From Labilibaculum euxinicum (GTDB taxonomy: Bacteria > Bacteroidota > Bacteroidia > Bacteroidales > Marinifilaceae), in contig NZ_WTCR01000001.1 in NCBI RefSeq assembly GCF_009795715.1, forward strand, positions 186,001 through 250,000: a stretch of DNA of 64,000 nucleotides. Reading direction: 5' to 3'. Positions within the stretch are counted from its first letter, which is position 1; each line of letters opens with the position of its first letter. The notes below the pieces were generated by a model that was not told the DNA's origin, ran no database searches, and worked only from the letters and a program-made list of their open reading frames with translations. A program made the translations under genes and the position numbers. Shown one piece after another: positions 18,057 through 27,294 of the stretch.

Positions 18057-19874
18057 TTATTTAATGGTTTCCTTAACTTCACCACACCCAATCATATCTT
18101 CTCCAAAATATGGATTTTTGATTTCTTCAGAATTACTGAACCAATAAGCACCCTTGTTATCATTAGCCATAGGACAGAATTGATAATAGGTAGTCACTTT
18201 ATTTAATCCAAAGGCTTTTACCGTATTATAGAACGCTTGATTAAAAGTTACAAATGCCTCTCTTTGTTTTTTAATATCATCAAATTTGAGAATCTTGTCA
18301 ATAGATGTTTTCAAAGTAGGTAATTCGTCCATCCAAAGCATATGAGAATCTCCTTTTAACAGAGCCATATCCACCTTATTCAAATCTTCTTTCACCAGCC
18401 TGGCTGTTTTCTTAACTTTATCTGCATCAGAATCAATAAACCCGTCTTTCATGTTCAAGTATGCCTTATATACTGATGTCAGTTGGCTCTTAAACTTTGT
18501 ATCAACAGATTTAGAATCGACTTTTGTATTCTTCTCTTTTTTGGAAGCTCCCATATCCATTTTGGACATATCATGAGGAGTAGAACCTGCTCCACCACTT
18601 GGGTTCATCATACTTGGAAGTCCAATTAGCTGAGATGCAGCATCAATTTTAAAGACTCCATTAATTGCTATTTCTTCATTTTCTTGTAATCCTTCACTTA
18701 CAACAAAGAATGCTCCTGCTTCCGGGCCCAAAACAACTTCTCGATACAAAAATGATGGTGTTTCCCGATTCGGAACTTTCACATAAACCACAGCTCTTTT
18801 ACCTGTCCAAAGAATAGATGATTTTGGAATTAATATTCTGCGTGAATCCTCAGCGATTTTTGAATTCACCACGCCATTCACAAACATCTCAGGTTTAAGC
18901 TGTTGACTCTTATTGGACACTTCTGCTCGTACTTTTGCAACTCTTGTGCTTCCATTAATAAATGGATCGATATAAGTTACCTTAGCTTCATAATTCTTAC
19001 CCGGTATTGCCTGCACGGTAAATTCCACCTTATCATTCAGTTTCACCCAAGGCAAATCGCTTTCGTAAGCATCCAACATCACCCAAAGTCTTGATAAATC
19101 AACCACCTCGAATAATTTTGTTCCTTCCTTCACATAATCCCCAATCGCAACATGTCTCATGGTAACAGTTCCTGAGATTGGAGAGAGAATATCAAAGTAT
19201 AACATTGGTTCTCCATTTTTCTCAATATCTTCAATTTGCTTATCGGTAAGATCCCACAATTTAAGTTTCCCTTTAGATGCTTTATAAAGTGAAGGACGTG
19301 TAGATTTAAAACTAATTGCCTCTAACAATTCACGCTGTGCAGTTACCAGATTTGGAGAATAAATGGTAGCCAGTTTTTCCCCTTTACGCACAGTTTGTCC
19401 AGTAAAATTGACAAATAATTTTTCAATTCGACCTCCAAAACGAGCTGTTAATTCTGATATATTTCTTTCATCGGCATGAATTTTACCTTGCAAACGAACT
19501 GATTTTTCAGGAACTCCAAATTGAACCATCATGGTTTGAATGTCAGCCAATTTTGCTGCAGATTCAGACATAACAATTTCATTCGGATCGATATCATCTC
19601 CTGCTGATTGCATAGTAGTAAGAGGTATTAAATCCATAGCACAAATTGGACACTTCCCTGGCTTGTCCTGCTTAATCTGTGGGTGCATTGAACATGTCCA
19701 GGTCGTTGGATCTTCAGATTCATGATTGTGTCCTTCGTGCCCTTCGATACCATTCGAAGGTGTTGCAGTTTTATCAGACGATCCAGAAAACACGAGTCCA
19801 AGAACAACTCCAATCACCAAAACTGCAATTACTAACTTGTAATTCTCTTTTATATTATTGATTATTTTTTTCAT
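18057..19874 (-). CDS. cusB: CusB-like periplasmic adaptor with HMBD and DUF3347 domains
   Basis: A 605-residue membrane-fusion protein of a Cu/Ag RND pump. Order: N-terminal anchor helix (13-30), heavy-metal-binding motif TWTCSMHPQIKQ...GKCPICAMDL (about 57-83), then the barrel-sandwich, hairpin and beta-barrel parts typical of RND adaptors. The C-terminal DUF3347 domain (about 455-600) contains LLKGDSHMLWMDEL and YYQFCPMANDNKGAYWFS, with Met/Cys/His ligands for metal capture. It is followed 57 bp downstream by the AlbA-type gene and preceded by the cusC-like gene. Family and substrate class (Cu/Ag) are well supported. Confidence 0.92.
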   Translation of the reverse strand: MKKIINNIKENYKLVIAVLVIGVVLGLVFSGSSDKTATPSNGIEGHEGHNHESEDPTTWTCSMHPQIKQDKPGKCPICAMDLIPLTTMQSAGDDIDPNEIVMSESAAKLADIQTMMVQFGVPEKSVRLQGKIHADERNISELTARFGGRIEKLFVNFTGQTVRKGEKLATIYSPNLVTAQRELLEAISFKSTRPSLYKASKGKLKLWDLTDKQIEDIEKNGEPMLYFDILSPISGTVTMRHVAIGDYVKEGTKLFEVVDLSRLWVMLDAYESDLPWVKLNDKVEFTVQAIPGKNYEAKVTYIDPFINGSTRVAKVRAEVSNKSQQLKPEMFVNGVVNSKIAEDSRRILIPKSSILWTGKRAVVYVKVPNRETPSFLYREVVLGPEAGAFFVVSEGLQENEEIAINGVFKIDAASQLIGLPSMMNPSGGAGSTPHDMSKMDMGASKKEKNTKVDSKSVDTKFKSQLTSVYKAYLNMKDGFIDSDADKVKKTARLVKEDLNKVDMALLKGDSHMLWMDELPTLKTSIDKILKFDDIKKQREAFVTFNQAFYNTVKAFGLNKVTTYYQFCPMANDNKGAYWFSNSEEIKNPYFGEDMIGCGEVKETIK

Positions 19875-19885
19875 AACAGAACGAT

Positions 19886-21118
19886 TTATTTACCCATTAA
19901 GTAGTTGATGAATGCAATTGCAGCTTGTTTATCTGCCCTGGCTTTTTCCAGCTCCAAATTGTATTTGAGAACTTTTCTATCCATTCTTAAAATTTCCTCG
20001 AAATTCTTATTCCCTGTTGCATAATCGGTTTCCAACAGATTTAAAGATATATTGGCCAATTCCAACTGAGCGTTGTACAAAGCAATTCTTCTGTGTCCAT
20101 CTTTATAATCTTTCCATGAATTTTCGAATATGGATTCCAACATGTTTAATGTATTGGCTTTGTCCATTTCTTTGGCGGTTTCCAGCAAAACAACTTCATT
20201 AATCATTGCTTTGTATTTGTTCCGGTAAAGAGGAACTGTAATCCCAATTTTCGGAAAAATAAAGGCATCTTTTCCAGCCAAATTATTATCTCCCTTTCCA
20301 ACGATGGTATAATCAAAACCTAAATTAAAACTAGGTTTGCCTTGCTTTTCGGCCAATACCTTTCTGTATTTTAAAGACTCTTGCTGAAGAGCAATTCCCA
20401 GCAATTTATGATTGTTGCTTTTTACAGAATCCAACAAAACTTCTTTCGCAAAAGGAATGTCATCTTCCCACAATACTTCGGGTGTATTTACCACATTTAA
20501 TTTCTCAGCATTTAAGAGCTTATTAAAAGCAATTTCCAACACCTGCTGCTTATCTGTTAAAAGATCCAATTGGTTTTGTAAATCACCAATTTCCATTTCA
20601 ATTCGATACTCATCAACAGCAGAAACCAAACCTGCCTCTACTTTGATAATAGCCAACTTTCGAAATGCACTTAGAATTTCAAGATTCTCCTTGGTGACAG
20701 AGATCGCTTTCTTATTAAAATAGATGTTGTAATAGTTTGCACTGATATCACTAAACAGTTTTGATTTAGCATCCTGAAAAACCTCATATTTTGCTTTTGC
20801 ATTTTGAATAGCAATATTTTCTTTTGCTTTTAGTGTTCCAAACCACGGAAACATCTGCGAAGCTGAGAATTTAAATTCCTGAGGTCCCATTCTTGTTTCA
20901 ACAGGCTTAATAAAATAAGCAAATGCGAGCTGAGGATCAGGCAAAGCTTTCACCTGAGGTGCTACCTCTAAAGCCGCCATATACTCTTTAAATCGGGCTT
21001 GCAATCCCGGATTGTTTTCTGCTCCTGTTTTCAAATAAGATGACAGTTCCTGTTGGCCAAAAACAACAGAGGAAGTCAAAAGAAACAGGACTGTGATAAT
21101 TATATTTACTTTTCTCAT
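19886..21118 (-). CDS. cusC: TolC-family outer membrane channel of the Cu/Ag pump
   Basis: A 410-residue outer membrane efflux protein with signal peptide (SSVVFGQ). It has the heavy-metal OEP features MGPQEFKFSASQMFPWFGTL and RMDRKVLKYNLELEKARADKQ, and the helical coiled repeats of TolC. It lies between cusA (4 nt upstream) and cusB (11 nt downstream), completing the tripartite system. Channel assembly in the outer membrane with CusA and CusB is the family role. Length is normal. Confidence 0.88.
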   Translation of the reverse strand: MRKVNIIITVLFLLTSSVVFGQQELSSYLKTGAENNPGLQARFKEYMAALEVAPQVKALPDPQLAFAYFIKPVETRMGPQEFKFSASQMFPWFGTLKAKENIAIQNAKAKYEVFQDAKSKLFSDISANYYNIYFNKKAISVTKENLEILSAFRKLAIIKVEAGLVSAVDEYRIEMEIGDLQNQLDLLTDKQQVLEIAFNKLLNAEKLNVVNTPEVLWEDDIPFAKEVLLDSVKSNNHKLLGIALQQESLKYRKVLAEKQGKPSFNLGFDYTIVGKGDNNLAGKDAFIFPKIGITVPLYRNKYKAMINEVVLLETAKEMDKANTLNMLESIFENSWKDYKDGHRRIALYNAQLELANISLNLLETDYATGNKNFEEILRMDRKVLKYNLELEKARADKQAAIAFINYLMGK

Positions 21119-21122
21119 GATA

Positions 21123-24100
21123 CTATTCCTTTAGTTTTTTTAACTCCTTCTTCACCTTCGATTCTTGCCACATACTGTACAGAACAGGCACAACAAACAT
21201 GGTTAACACCTCGATTGTCATTCCTCCAAACAGAGGTATTGCCATTGGTACCATAATGTCGGAACCTTTTCCGGTTGATGTTAGGATTGGAACCAGTGCA
21301 ATAATGGTCGTTGCAGTTGTCATAACTGCAGGTCGAACTCTTTTTGAACCAGCTTCAAGAACCAAATCGCGTACCTCTTGAACTGTTTTAGGAGCTTTTT
21401 TCTCCTGCAATTGCATGATATAAGTACTGATCAAAACTCCATCATCCGTTGCCACTCCAAAAAGAGCAATAAATCCAACCCATACGGCGACACTTAGATT
21501 TATGGTTCGTACCTGAAACAAATCCCTCAGATGAATGCCACCTAACTCACCGTTCATAAACCAAGGCTGACCATACAACCAAAGCATTATAAACCCGCCC
21601 GACAAGGCAACAATTATTCCTGTGAAAATCAAACTCGTTGACACAACAGATTTAAATTGGAAATAAAGAATTAGAAAAATGACCAATAATGATATTGGGA
21701 CAACAATCATCAATTTTTTTGTAGCTCGAATTTGATTTTCGTAGTTACCTGTAAAGACATAACTAACACCTGCAGGCAATTCAAATTCGCCCTCGGAAAG
21801 TTTTTCTTTCAAGTAGTCCTGTGCATTTTCAACCACATCAACTTCTGCAAAACCTTCTTTTTTATCGAAGATTACATATCCAACTAAAAATGTATTCTCA
21901 CTTTTAATCAACTGAGGACCTCGGATGTAATTAATGGTTACCAAATCGCCTAATGGGATTTGAGCTCCACCCGATGCTGGAATCAATATCTTCTTTAAAT
22001 CTTCAGGATTATCGCGAAACTCTCTTGCATAACGCAAGCGAACAGGGAATCGTTCTCTTCCTTCAACCGTTGTGGTTAATTGCATTCCTCCAATAGCACT
22101 ACTAATTACCGATTGCAAATTCTTAATTGAAATGCCGTATCGCGAAATAGCATCCCGATCAATTTCCAGCTCCAAATAAGGTTTCCCAACCACACGATCG
22201 GCAAAAACAGACATTGCCTGCACCCCTTCTACCTGCTTTAGGTGCTTTTCAATCTCATATCCAACCTTCTCTATTGACTCCAAATCGGGACCAAAAACTT
22301 TAATTCCCATTGGGGCCCTCATCCCGGTTTGTAACATCACCAATCGTGTTTGGATTGGCTGCAATTTAGGAGCAGAGGTTAGACCAGGAATTGAGGCTTG
22401 TGTGACTATTTCATCCCAAATATCATTTGGTGATTTTATTTCTTTACGCCATTGTCGGAAATACTCTCCATTCTTATCTTCAATCAGATTTTCTTTATTT
22501 ATTGAACGAACTTCCTCTTCCTTAGGATTAAATGTAGAACCATCCTTCAACACAAATGCATCTTCCTTGTTGACTTTAAATCGCATTCTATGTCCGAATT
22601 CATCCAGCATATACTCCGATTTGTAATTAATTAAATTTTCGTACATCGAGGTTGGTGCCGGATCGAGAGCCGAATTTACCCGCCCCCATTTTCCAACTAC
22701 ACTTTCAACCTCTGGAATCGAATTAATCTTCTTGTCAAGAATGGCAATTACATCAAGGTTTTCCTGTATGCCTGAATGTGGCATTGTTGTAGGCATAAAT
22801 AAGAATGATCCCTCATCAAGCGAAGGCATAAACTCTTTACCTATTCCTGGAATAGAAGCATCCAATTTTTTATAAACGCTGGTATTTTGAACAAAATCAG
22901 GCATAAAACCAAACATTTTATCAAAACCCTGCCAAACTGAGATACCAAATACAACGATTAAAATCGGAAAAGATAAAAATTTCCATTTGTTATCTAAACA
23001 CCATTTTAATATTCTAGCATAAAACAATACTACCGAAGAAAGTGCTCCCAATACTGTTCCTACAATAACGATTACAAATAAGAAGTTTTCAAACAGGCTA
23101 TTCTCTGCTCCTAGTGGCAACCAGGCCTTTGTTAAGAAAAAGACTACTACCACAATTGTAATTGCAATATTAATTAGGTTCACCCATGATTTTTTCGACT
23201 CAACCCACTTATCGGCAAATAAACCATTTAAGCCATATGCAACCAAAGCAAGCGCGACGTAGTTCCCCGAAACAATCGACAAAACGATACCTGCCACAAT
23301 AATCAGGCTGTTCCAAATTTTAGAATATTTATTTTTATCAAAACGAATAGAAAATACCAGATGTGCCAATGTTGGAATAATAATTAAACCAATCAGCAAG
23401 GCCGCCAGCATGGTAAAGGTTTTGGTATACGCCAGTGGTTTAAACAGTTTCCCTTCAGCAGCCTCCATCGCAAATACAGGAAAAAAGCTTATGATGGTAG
23501 TTGCCAAAGCTGTCACAACCGCACCTGCAACTTCAGTTGTAGCAGTATAAACAATTTCCAAAAGCCTTCGCCCCTTGGCACCAACATTTTCAACCGCCTC
23601 GGCATGCCTGATAATGTTTTCGGTAAATACTACCCCCACATCAACCATAACACCAATTGCAATCGCAATACCAGATAGGGCAACAATATTGGCATCGACT
23701 CCAAACTGACGCATGGCAATAAAAGTGATCAATACTCCAAGTGGCAACAAACTAGATATTAAGAAAGAAGCCCTGAGATTTAGCACTAACACAATAACCA
23801 CTAAAATGCTGATCAAAAGCTCCAAGGAAATAGCTTCTTCCAGTGTCCCCAGGGTTTCTTTAATCAATCCTGTTCGATCGTAAAAAGGAACAATTGTTAT
23901 TTTAGATACGGTACCGTCAGCCAATGTTTTTGATGGCAAACCAGGTTCAATTTCTGCAATTTTTGCTTTTAAACTTTCAATAGTGTGTAAAGGATTTGCG
24001 CCATATCTTGCCACCACAACACCCCCAACTGCTTCGGCTCCACCTTTATCTAATCCTCCACGGCGAGTTGCAGGCCCAAAATTAACTTTGGCAACATCCT

Positions 24101-24929
24101 TTATTCTAATAGGTACATTATTTCTAACGGCAACAACACTTTTTTCAATGTCTTCCAGACTTTTAATATATCCTAAAGCTCGAATTAAGTATTCTACTTT
24201 ATTGAACTCGATGGTTCGGGCTCCAATATCCAGATTACTATTTTTAACAGCGGCCATTACCTGACTAATAGTAACACCATGCGCTTTCATAGCATCAGGA
24301 TCAACATCTACTTGATATTCTTTTACAAAACCACCAATGGAAGCAACCTCGGCAACTCCTTTTGCTGATGTAAGAGAGTAACGAACATAAAAATCCTGAA
24401 TGGTTCTCAGTTCATGCGGATCCCAACCACCTGCAGGATTTCCATCCTTATCTCTTCCTTCTAAGGTATACCAATAAATCTGACCTAAAGCCGTTGCATC
24501 TGGTCCTAAAGCGGGAGATACATCCTCAGGAAGCGTACCGGCAGGAAGGGAATTTAGTTTTTCCAGAATTCTAGTTCTGCTCCAGTAAAATTCAATCCCC
24601 TCATCGAAAATAATATAGATACTTGAAACGCCAAAAATGGAGTTACTACGAATGGTTTTTACACCAGGAATCCCTAAAAGAGATGTTGTTAATGGATAGG
24701 AGATCTGATCTTCAATATCCTGAGGAGATCTTCCCGGCCATTCCGTGTATACAATTTGTTGATTTTCACCAATATCTGGAATTGCATCAACAGGCACAGG
24801 ATCACTTGGCAAAAAACCGGTATCCCAACCAAAAGGAGAATTTATAACTCCCCAGCTAATCATGACAATTAGCACCAAAAAAGTAACTAGTTTATTCTCA
24901 AGGAAAAAACGAATAATCTTATTAAGCAT
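21123..24929 (-). CDS. cusA: CusA-type heavy-metal RND efflux pump
   Basis: A 1268-residue RND transporter of the HME subfamily that moves Cu(I)/Ag(I) into the tripartite channel. The N-terminus has VPVDAIPDIGENQQIVYTEW; ALSGIAIAIGVMVDVGVVFTEN is the proton-relay helix TM4. The porter domain begins near IPGIGKEFMPSLDEGSFLFMP. It is about 220 residues longer than E. coli CusA: extra hydrophobic segments are inserted between TM6 and TM7 (around residues 535-670), as in many Bacteroidota homologues. It is the first pump gene of the minus-strand cus operon, 101 bp after the HYCGG gene. Confidence 0.95.
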   Translation of the reverse strand: MLNKIIRFFLENKLVTFLVLIVMISWGVINSPFGWDTGFLPSDPVPVDAIPDIGENQQIVYTEWPGRSPQDIEDQISYPLTTSLLGIPGVKTIRSNSIFGVSSIYIIFDEGIEFYWSRTRILEKLNSLPAGTLPEDVSPALGPDATALGQIYWYTLEGRDKDGNPAGGWDPHELRTIQDFYVRYSLTSAKGVAEVASIGGFVKEYQVDVDPDAMKAHGVTISQVMAAVKNSNLDIGARTIEFNKVEYLIRALGYIKSLEDIEKSVVAVRNNVPIRIKDVAKVNFGPATRRGGLDKGGAEAVGGVVVARYGANPLHTIESLKAKIAEIEPGLPSKTLADGTVSKITIVPFYDRTGLIKETLGTLEEAISLELLISILVVIVLVLNLRASFLISSLLPLGVLITFIAMRQFGVDANIVALSGIAIAIGVMVDVGVVFTENIIRHAEAVENVGAKGRRLLEIVYTATTEVAGAVVTALATTIISFFPVFAMEAAEGKLFKPLAYTKTFTMLAALLIGLIIIPTLAHLVFSIRFDKNKYSKIWNSLIIVAGIVLSIVSGNYVALALVAYGLNGLFADKWVESKKSWVNLINIAITIVVVVFFLTKAWLPLGAENSLFENFLFVIVIVGTVLGALSSVVLFYARILKWCLDNKWKFLSFPILIVVFGISVWQGFDKMFGFMPDFVQNTSVYKKLDASIPGIGKEFMPSLDEGSFLFMPTTMPHSGIQENLDVIAILDKKINSIPEVESVVGKWGRVNSALDPAPTSMYENLINYKSEYMLDEFGHRMRFKVNKEDAFVLKDGSTFNPKEEEVRSINKENLIEDKNGEYFRQWRKEIKSPNDIWDEIVTQASIPGLTSAPKLQPIQTRLVMLQTGMRAPMGIKVFGPDLESIEKVGYEIEKHLKQVEGVQAMSVFADRVVGKPYLELEIDRDAISRYGISIKNLQSVISSAIGGMQLTTTVEGRERFPVRLRYAREFRDNPEDLKKILIPASGGAQIPLGDLVTINYIRGPQLIKSENTFLVGYVIFDKKEGFAEVDVVENAQDYLKEKLSEGEFELPAGVSYVFTGNYENQIRATKKLMIVVPISLLVIFLILYFQFKSVVSTSLIFTGIIVALSGGFIMLWLYGQPWFMNGELGGIHLRDLFQVRTINLSVAVWVGFIALFGVATDDGVLISTYIMQLQEKKAPKTVQEVRDLVLEAGSKRVRPAVMTTATTIIALVPILTSTGKGSDIMVPMAIPLFGGMTIEVLTMFVVPVLYSMWQESKVKKELKKLKE

Positions 24930-25030
24930 AGTTATTCAATTATGATTTAATCTTAACTTTAAAATACCTGATACGTCAGAAACTATAAGGCATAGCTATT
25001 CTAACGCATCTTATAAAGATAAGTTACAAA

Positions 25031-25399
25031 TCATAATCTGTAATTCTGCAAGCGAGAAAGTACGGTTTGAATTTTGGGTGGCGGAATAGAATTTCTGAAA
25101 ATATATCCTATTGCCTTGACTGGAGCCTCCAGCTCGATTAATTCAATTGAAATTGGTAAAACAATCTCTAATTGAGAGAAATCAAAAGTGTAAGATGAAA
25201 TAGAAAAATCATCTTCAATTTTAATTGTAAAAGCCTCATCGTGACAGCATCCTTCCGGAATATCACAACATGACTGAGGTGCTGAGAAAAAAGACACATC
25301 CTTTACATTACCTCCACAATAATGTGTAGAGATAGTCATACCTGTTGTAACAACAAATAAAACTAAAGCAAGTAATGTATGAATGAATTTTTTCAGCAT
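25031..25399 (-). CDS. HYCGG-type secreted Cys-rich protein
   Basis: A 122-residue protein with N-terminal membrane signal (MLKKFIHTLLALVLFVVTTG) followed by THYCGGNVKDVSFF and CCDIPEGCCHDE. The HYCGG motif marks a small family found beside Bacteroidota metal efflux operons; the Cys clusters probably bind metal in the periplasm. The ATG at 25399 gives a proper signal peptide, so the upstream in-frame ATG is not preferred. It lies between the AraC-type regulator and cusA, in the same direction. Function unknown beyond likely copper binding. Confidence 0.75.
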   Translation of the reverse strand: MLKKFIHTLLALVLFVVTTGMTISTHYCGGNVKDVSFFSAPQSCCDIPEGCCHDEAFTIKIEDDFSISSYTFDFSQLEIVLPISIELIELEAPVKAIGYIFRNSIPPPKIQTVLSRLQNYRL

Positions 25400-25494
25400 T
25401 GAAATTAATTTATAACACAAATTTAAAAATAGTTTATCCAATTAGTGTGTATAATTTTTTAAAAAATGTGCACAATTTTGGGATTTACTTAGAT

Positions 25495-26067
25495 TTACAC
25501 CTCTGTAATAGGGCTTCGTCCTATTTTCTTATTCTTACTGAACTCTCTGGGAGTTAGCCCAGTTATGGATTTGAATTGACGAGAGAAATGCTGACTTGAG
25601 CTGTAATTTAATTGGTAGGCTATTTCGCTAACGTTTAACTCTTCATAAAAAAGTAACTCTTTTGCTTTTTCAATTTTCTGAAGAATTAGATATTTTTCAA
25701 TGGTAGTTCCTTCAATTTCAGAGAATAATTTGCTTAAAGATGAATATGAATGCCCTATGGCATTTGGCAAGTACTCTATTAAATTCCCCAAATGTTCGGA
25801 TGATTCCTGGTGGTGTACCATTTTAATAATTTCGTTCTTAACCTGTTCAATCAATTGGGCTTTTTTGTCATTCAACAATTCAAATCCAATCTCATTTAAA
25901 GCCTTTTTAAGTTCACTGCACTCCAATTCGTTTATTGCATTCTGAAAAAGAACAGTTCCAAGTTCAATCTCAATATACTTAATATTCAATCTTTCAAGAA
26001 CATCTTTTACCGCAGATATGCATCGAGGACACACCATGTTCTTAATGTGAATTCTACCTTTTTCCAT
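25495..26067 (-). CDS. AraC-family regulator with N-terminal HMA-like domain
   Basis: A 190-residue one-component regulator. Residues 1-65 form an HMA-like module with the metal loop NMVCPRCISAVKDVL (CxxC); residues about 95-180 are an AraC HTH pair (ATTIEKYLILQKIEKAKELL-like first helix set, then VSEIAYQLNYSSSQHFSRQF and GLTPREF). The natural reading is a cytoplasmic copper sensor that switches the downstream cus/cop genes, where it stands first in order. Metal-dependent control is inferred, not shown. The layout recurs in Bacteroidota metal clusters. Confidence 0.85.
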   Translation of the reverse strand: MEKGRIHIKNMVCPRCISAVKDVLERLNIKYIEIELGTVLFQNAINELECSELKKALNEIGFELLNDKKAQLIEQVKNEIIKMVHHQESSEHLGNLIEYLPNAIGHSYSSLSKLFSEIEGTTIEKYLILQKIEKAKELLFYEELNVSEIAYQLNYSSSQHFSRQFKSITGLTPREFSKNKKIGRSPITEV

Positions 26068-26349
26068 TTATTAAGTTTTAATCATATGCAATTACGTACC
26101 ACAAAAATGAATTTATTAATAATTAAGATCATCCATATTGTGATGCATTACTAAATAAACAAAGTAAGAAAAACTATTGAGACAGTATCAACCTAAGCAG
26201 AAGAAATTTTATTGCATTTTTAAAAGGATCAACTTTATAATATGAAGGATTATACTAATAAAACTAATTAGAGACGGATTTTATAACTTTAATTGCAGAG
26301 CAATAAAGAGAATAAACTTACCGGATTTTAGTATTGCAGTTAAAAACAA

Positions 26350-26380
26350 TTAGGAGCCCCAACAAAAGTGGGACTCCTAA
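26350..26380. terminator. hairpin, possible terminator or repeat stem
   Basis: Inverted repeat TTAGGAG/CTCCTAA with a further CCCA/TGGG pairing across one mismatch and a short A-rich loop. There is no strong T-run, so a terminator function is uncertain; it borders the repeat-rich section. Confidence 0.4.
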
Positions 26381-26589
26381 ATTATTAAATCTACAGCTAT
26401 TTTGTGATAAATTCCTTTTGGTTGTGCAGCTCCTTTCTTAAAGAAATAGAGCCAATTTGGAAAACAAGCGGAACGACCAAAAGGATTTTGGAACCCCTGG
26501 CAAACTTTTTGCCGAGGCCCGAGGAGAGAACGCCATTTTTCCTTTTCATTTTTTTCTTTATCCAATAGGATTACTATACCAAAACGCTT

Positions 26590-26625
26590 TGCCCGCAAAT
26601 TACAAATTTACGGGGGGCATTCATT
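26590..26625 (+). repeat. short palindromic repeat, isolated copy
   Basis: Contains CGCTTTGCCCGCAAATTAC, then AAATTTACGGGG. It matches the family found eight times in this window (others at 37039, 37258, 40090, 40315, 40497, 40709 and 42210), of general form TTGCCCGCAGATT-ACA-AATCTGCGGGAG. Confidence 0.6.
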
Positions 26626-26745
26626 AATAGGATGTGATTCCCTATAAGGCTTTATTTCCCTAGTGAAATGGAAATTTTTAACGGATAGTTATTCCCAATT
26701 ATTTTATTTTCCCCCTCAAAAAATAAGACTAAACCCAAGTGCACA

Positions 26746-26776
26746 TTGCAGCACCTATGCTAAATTGTTACCTTTG
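26746..26776 (+). promoter_or_regulatory. Bacteroidota-type promoter of the Fur-family gene
   Basis: TTG at 26746-26748 and TACCTTTG at 26769-26776, 20 bp apart, fit the TTTG...TAnnTTTG pattern. The ATG of the regulator is 32 bp downstream of the second box. A TGCA-CAT-TGCA palindrome overlaps the upstream box and could be an operator. Confidence 0.55.
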
Positions 26777-26807
26777 AGTCATTACCTACAATTTAATATT
26801 GGATAGG

Positions 26808-27221
26808 ATGAATAAGGAATTAGATCGCAAACTCAAATCAAGGAACATTAAACCAACTGCTATGCGACAGTTGGTTTTACAGGTTTTGATCGATCAAAAG
26901 ACAGCTATTAGTCTGCCTGAGTTAGAGCAGAAATTTGAAAAAGCTGACAAGGCGACCCTCTACAGGACTTTGAAAACCTTTGAAGAAAATAAACTAATCC
27001 ATAGCATTGAGGATGGAACTGGAGCGGTTAAATATGCTTTGTGCCATGAAAAATGCAACTGCTACCCGGAAGATCTACACGTGCATTTTCTTTGTGCAAA
27101 ATGCAATCAAACTTATTGTTTAAATGAAATTCAAATTCCGGATATTAATCTTCCTTATGGTTTTTTGCTTAAAAGTGTGAATATGGTTGTAAAAGGGATC
27201 TGTTTTAATTGTAAAAAATAA
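26808..27221 (+). CDS. Fur-family metalloregulator (Fur/Zur type)
   Basis: A 137-residue transcription factor. The N-terminal winged helix includes IKPTAMRQLVLQVL and LPELEQKFEKADKATLYRTLKTF; the C-terminal half carries the metal sites: CHEKCNCYPEDLHVHF, CAKCNQTYC and a final CFNCKK. The structural Cys pairs are complete. It stands directly upstream of an efflux operon with a matching palindrome, so a zinc- or cobalt-type sensor is likely. An upstream TTG is in frame, but ATG at 26808 is preferred because it follows an AGGA sequence and matches family length. Confidence 0.88.
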   Translation: MNKELDRKLKSRNIKPTAMRQLVLQVLIDQKTAISLPELEQKFEKADKATLYRTLKTFEENKLIHSIEDGTGAVKYALCHEKCNCYPEDLHVHFLCAKCNQTYCLNEIQIPDINLPYGFLLKSVNMVVKGICFNCKK

Positions 27222-27225
27222 CTTT

Positions 27226-27240
27226 TGCAACTCAGTTGCA
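27226..27240 (+). promoter_or_regulatory. palindromic operator candidate for the Fur-family regulator
   Basis: TGCAACTCAGTTGCA is a perfect 6-3-6 inverted repeat, 5 bp after the regulator stop codon and just upstream of a TAnnTTTG box. Its size and position suit a Fur/Zur-type dimer controlling the downstream operon. A looser related half pair (GTGCA...GCAAC) follows at 27266-27282. Confidence 0.6.
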
Positions 27241-27252
27241 CAAATTTTGTCT

Positions 27253-27260
27253 TACATTTG
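27253..27260 (+). promoter_or_regulatory. promoter -7 box of the Zn/Co-type efflux operon
   Basis: TACATTTG matches TAnnTTTG, 35 bp before the ATG of the DUF6660 gene. A TTTG occurs at 27224-27227, somewhat farther than ideal. The palindrome at 27226-27240 lies between the two boxes, where a repressor would block RNA polymerase. Confidence 0.5.
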
Positions 27261-27294
27261 TCAATGTGCAATTAAAGCAACTGATTATTAAAAG

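Larger units (their letters stand above)
26068..26807. other. intergenic region between the two metal clusters
   Basis: About 740 bp between divergent regulators. It contains a hairpin at 26350-26380, one copy of the short palindromic repeat (about 26590-26625) and the Fur-gene promoter. A 73-codon minus-strand frame around 26377-26598 overlaps repeat sequence and looks non-coding. Confidence 0.55.

Noticed and set aside
26377-26598. 73-codon minus-strand frame between the metal clusters
   Set aside because: Overlaps a repeat and hairpin, has skewed composition, no RBS and no family; judged non-coding.
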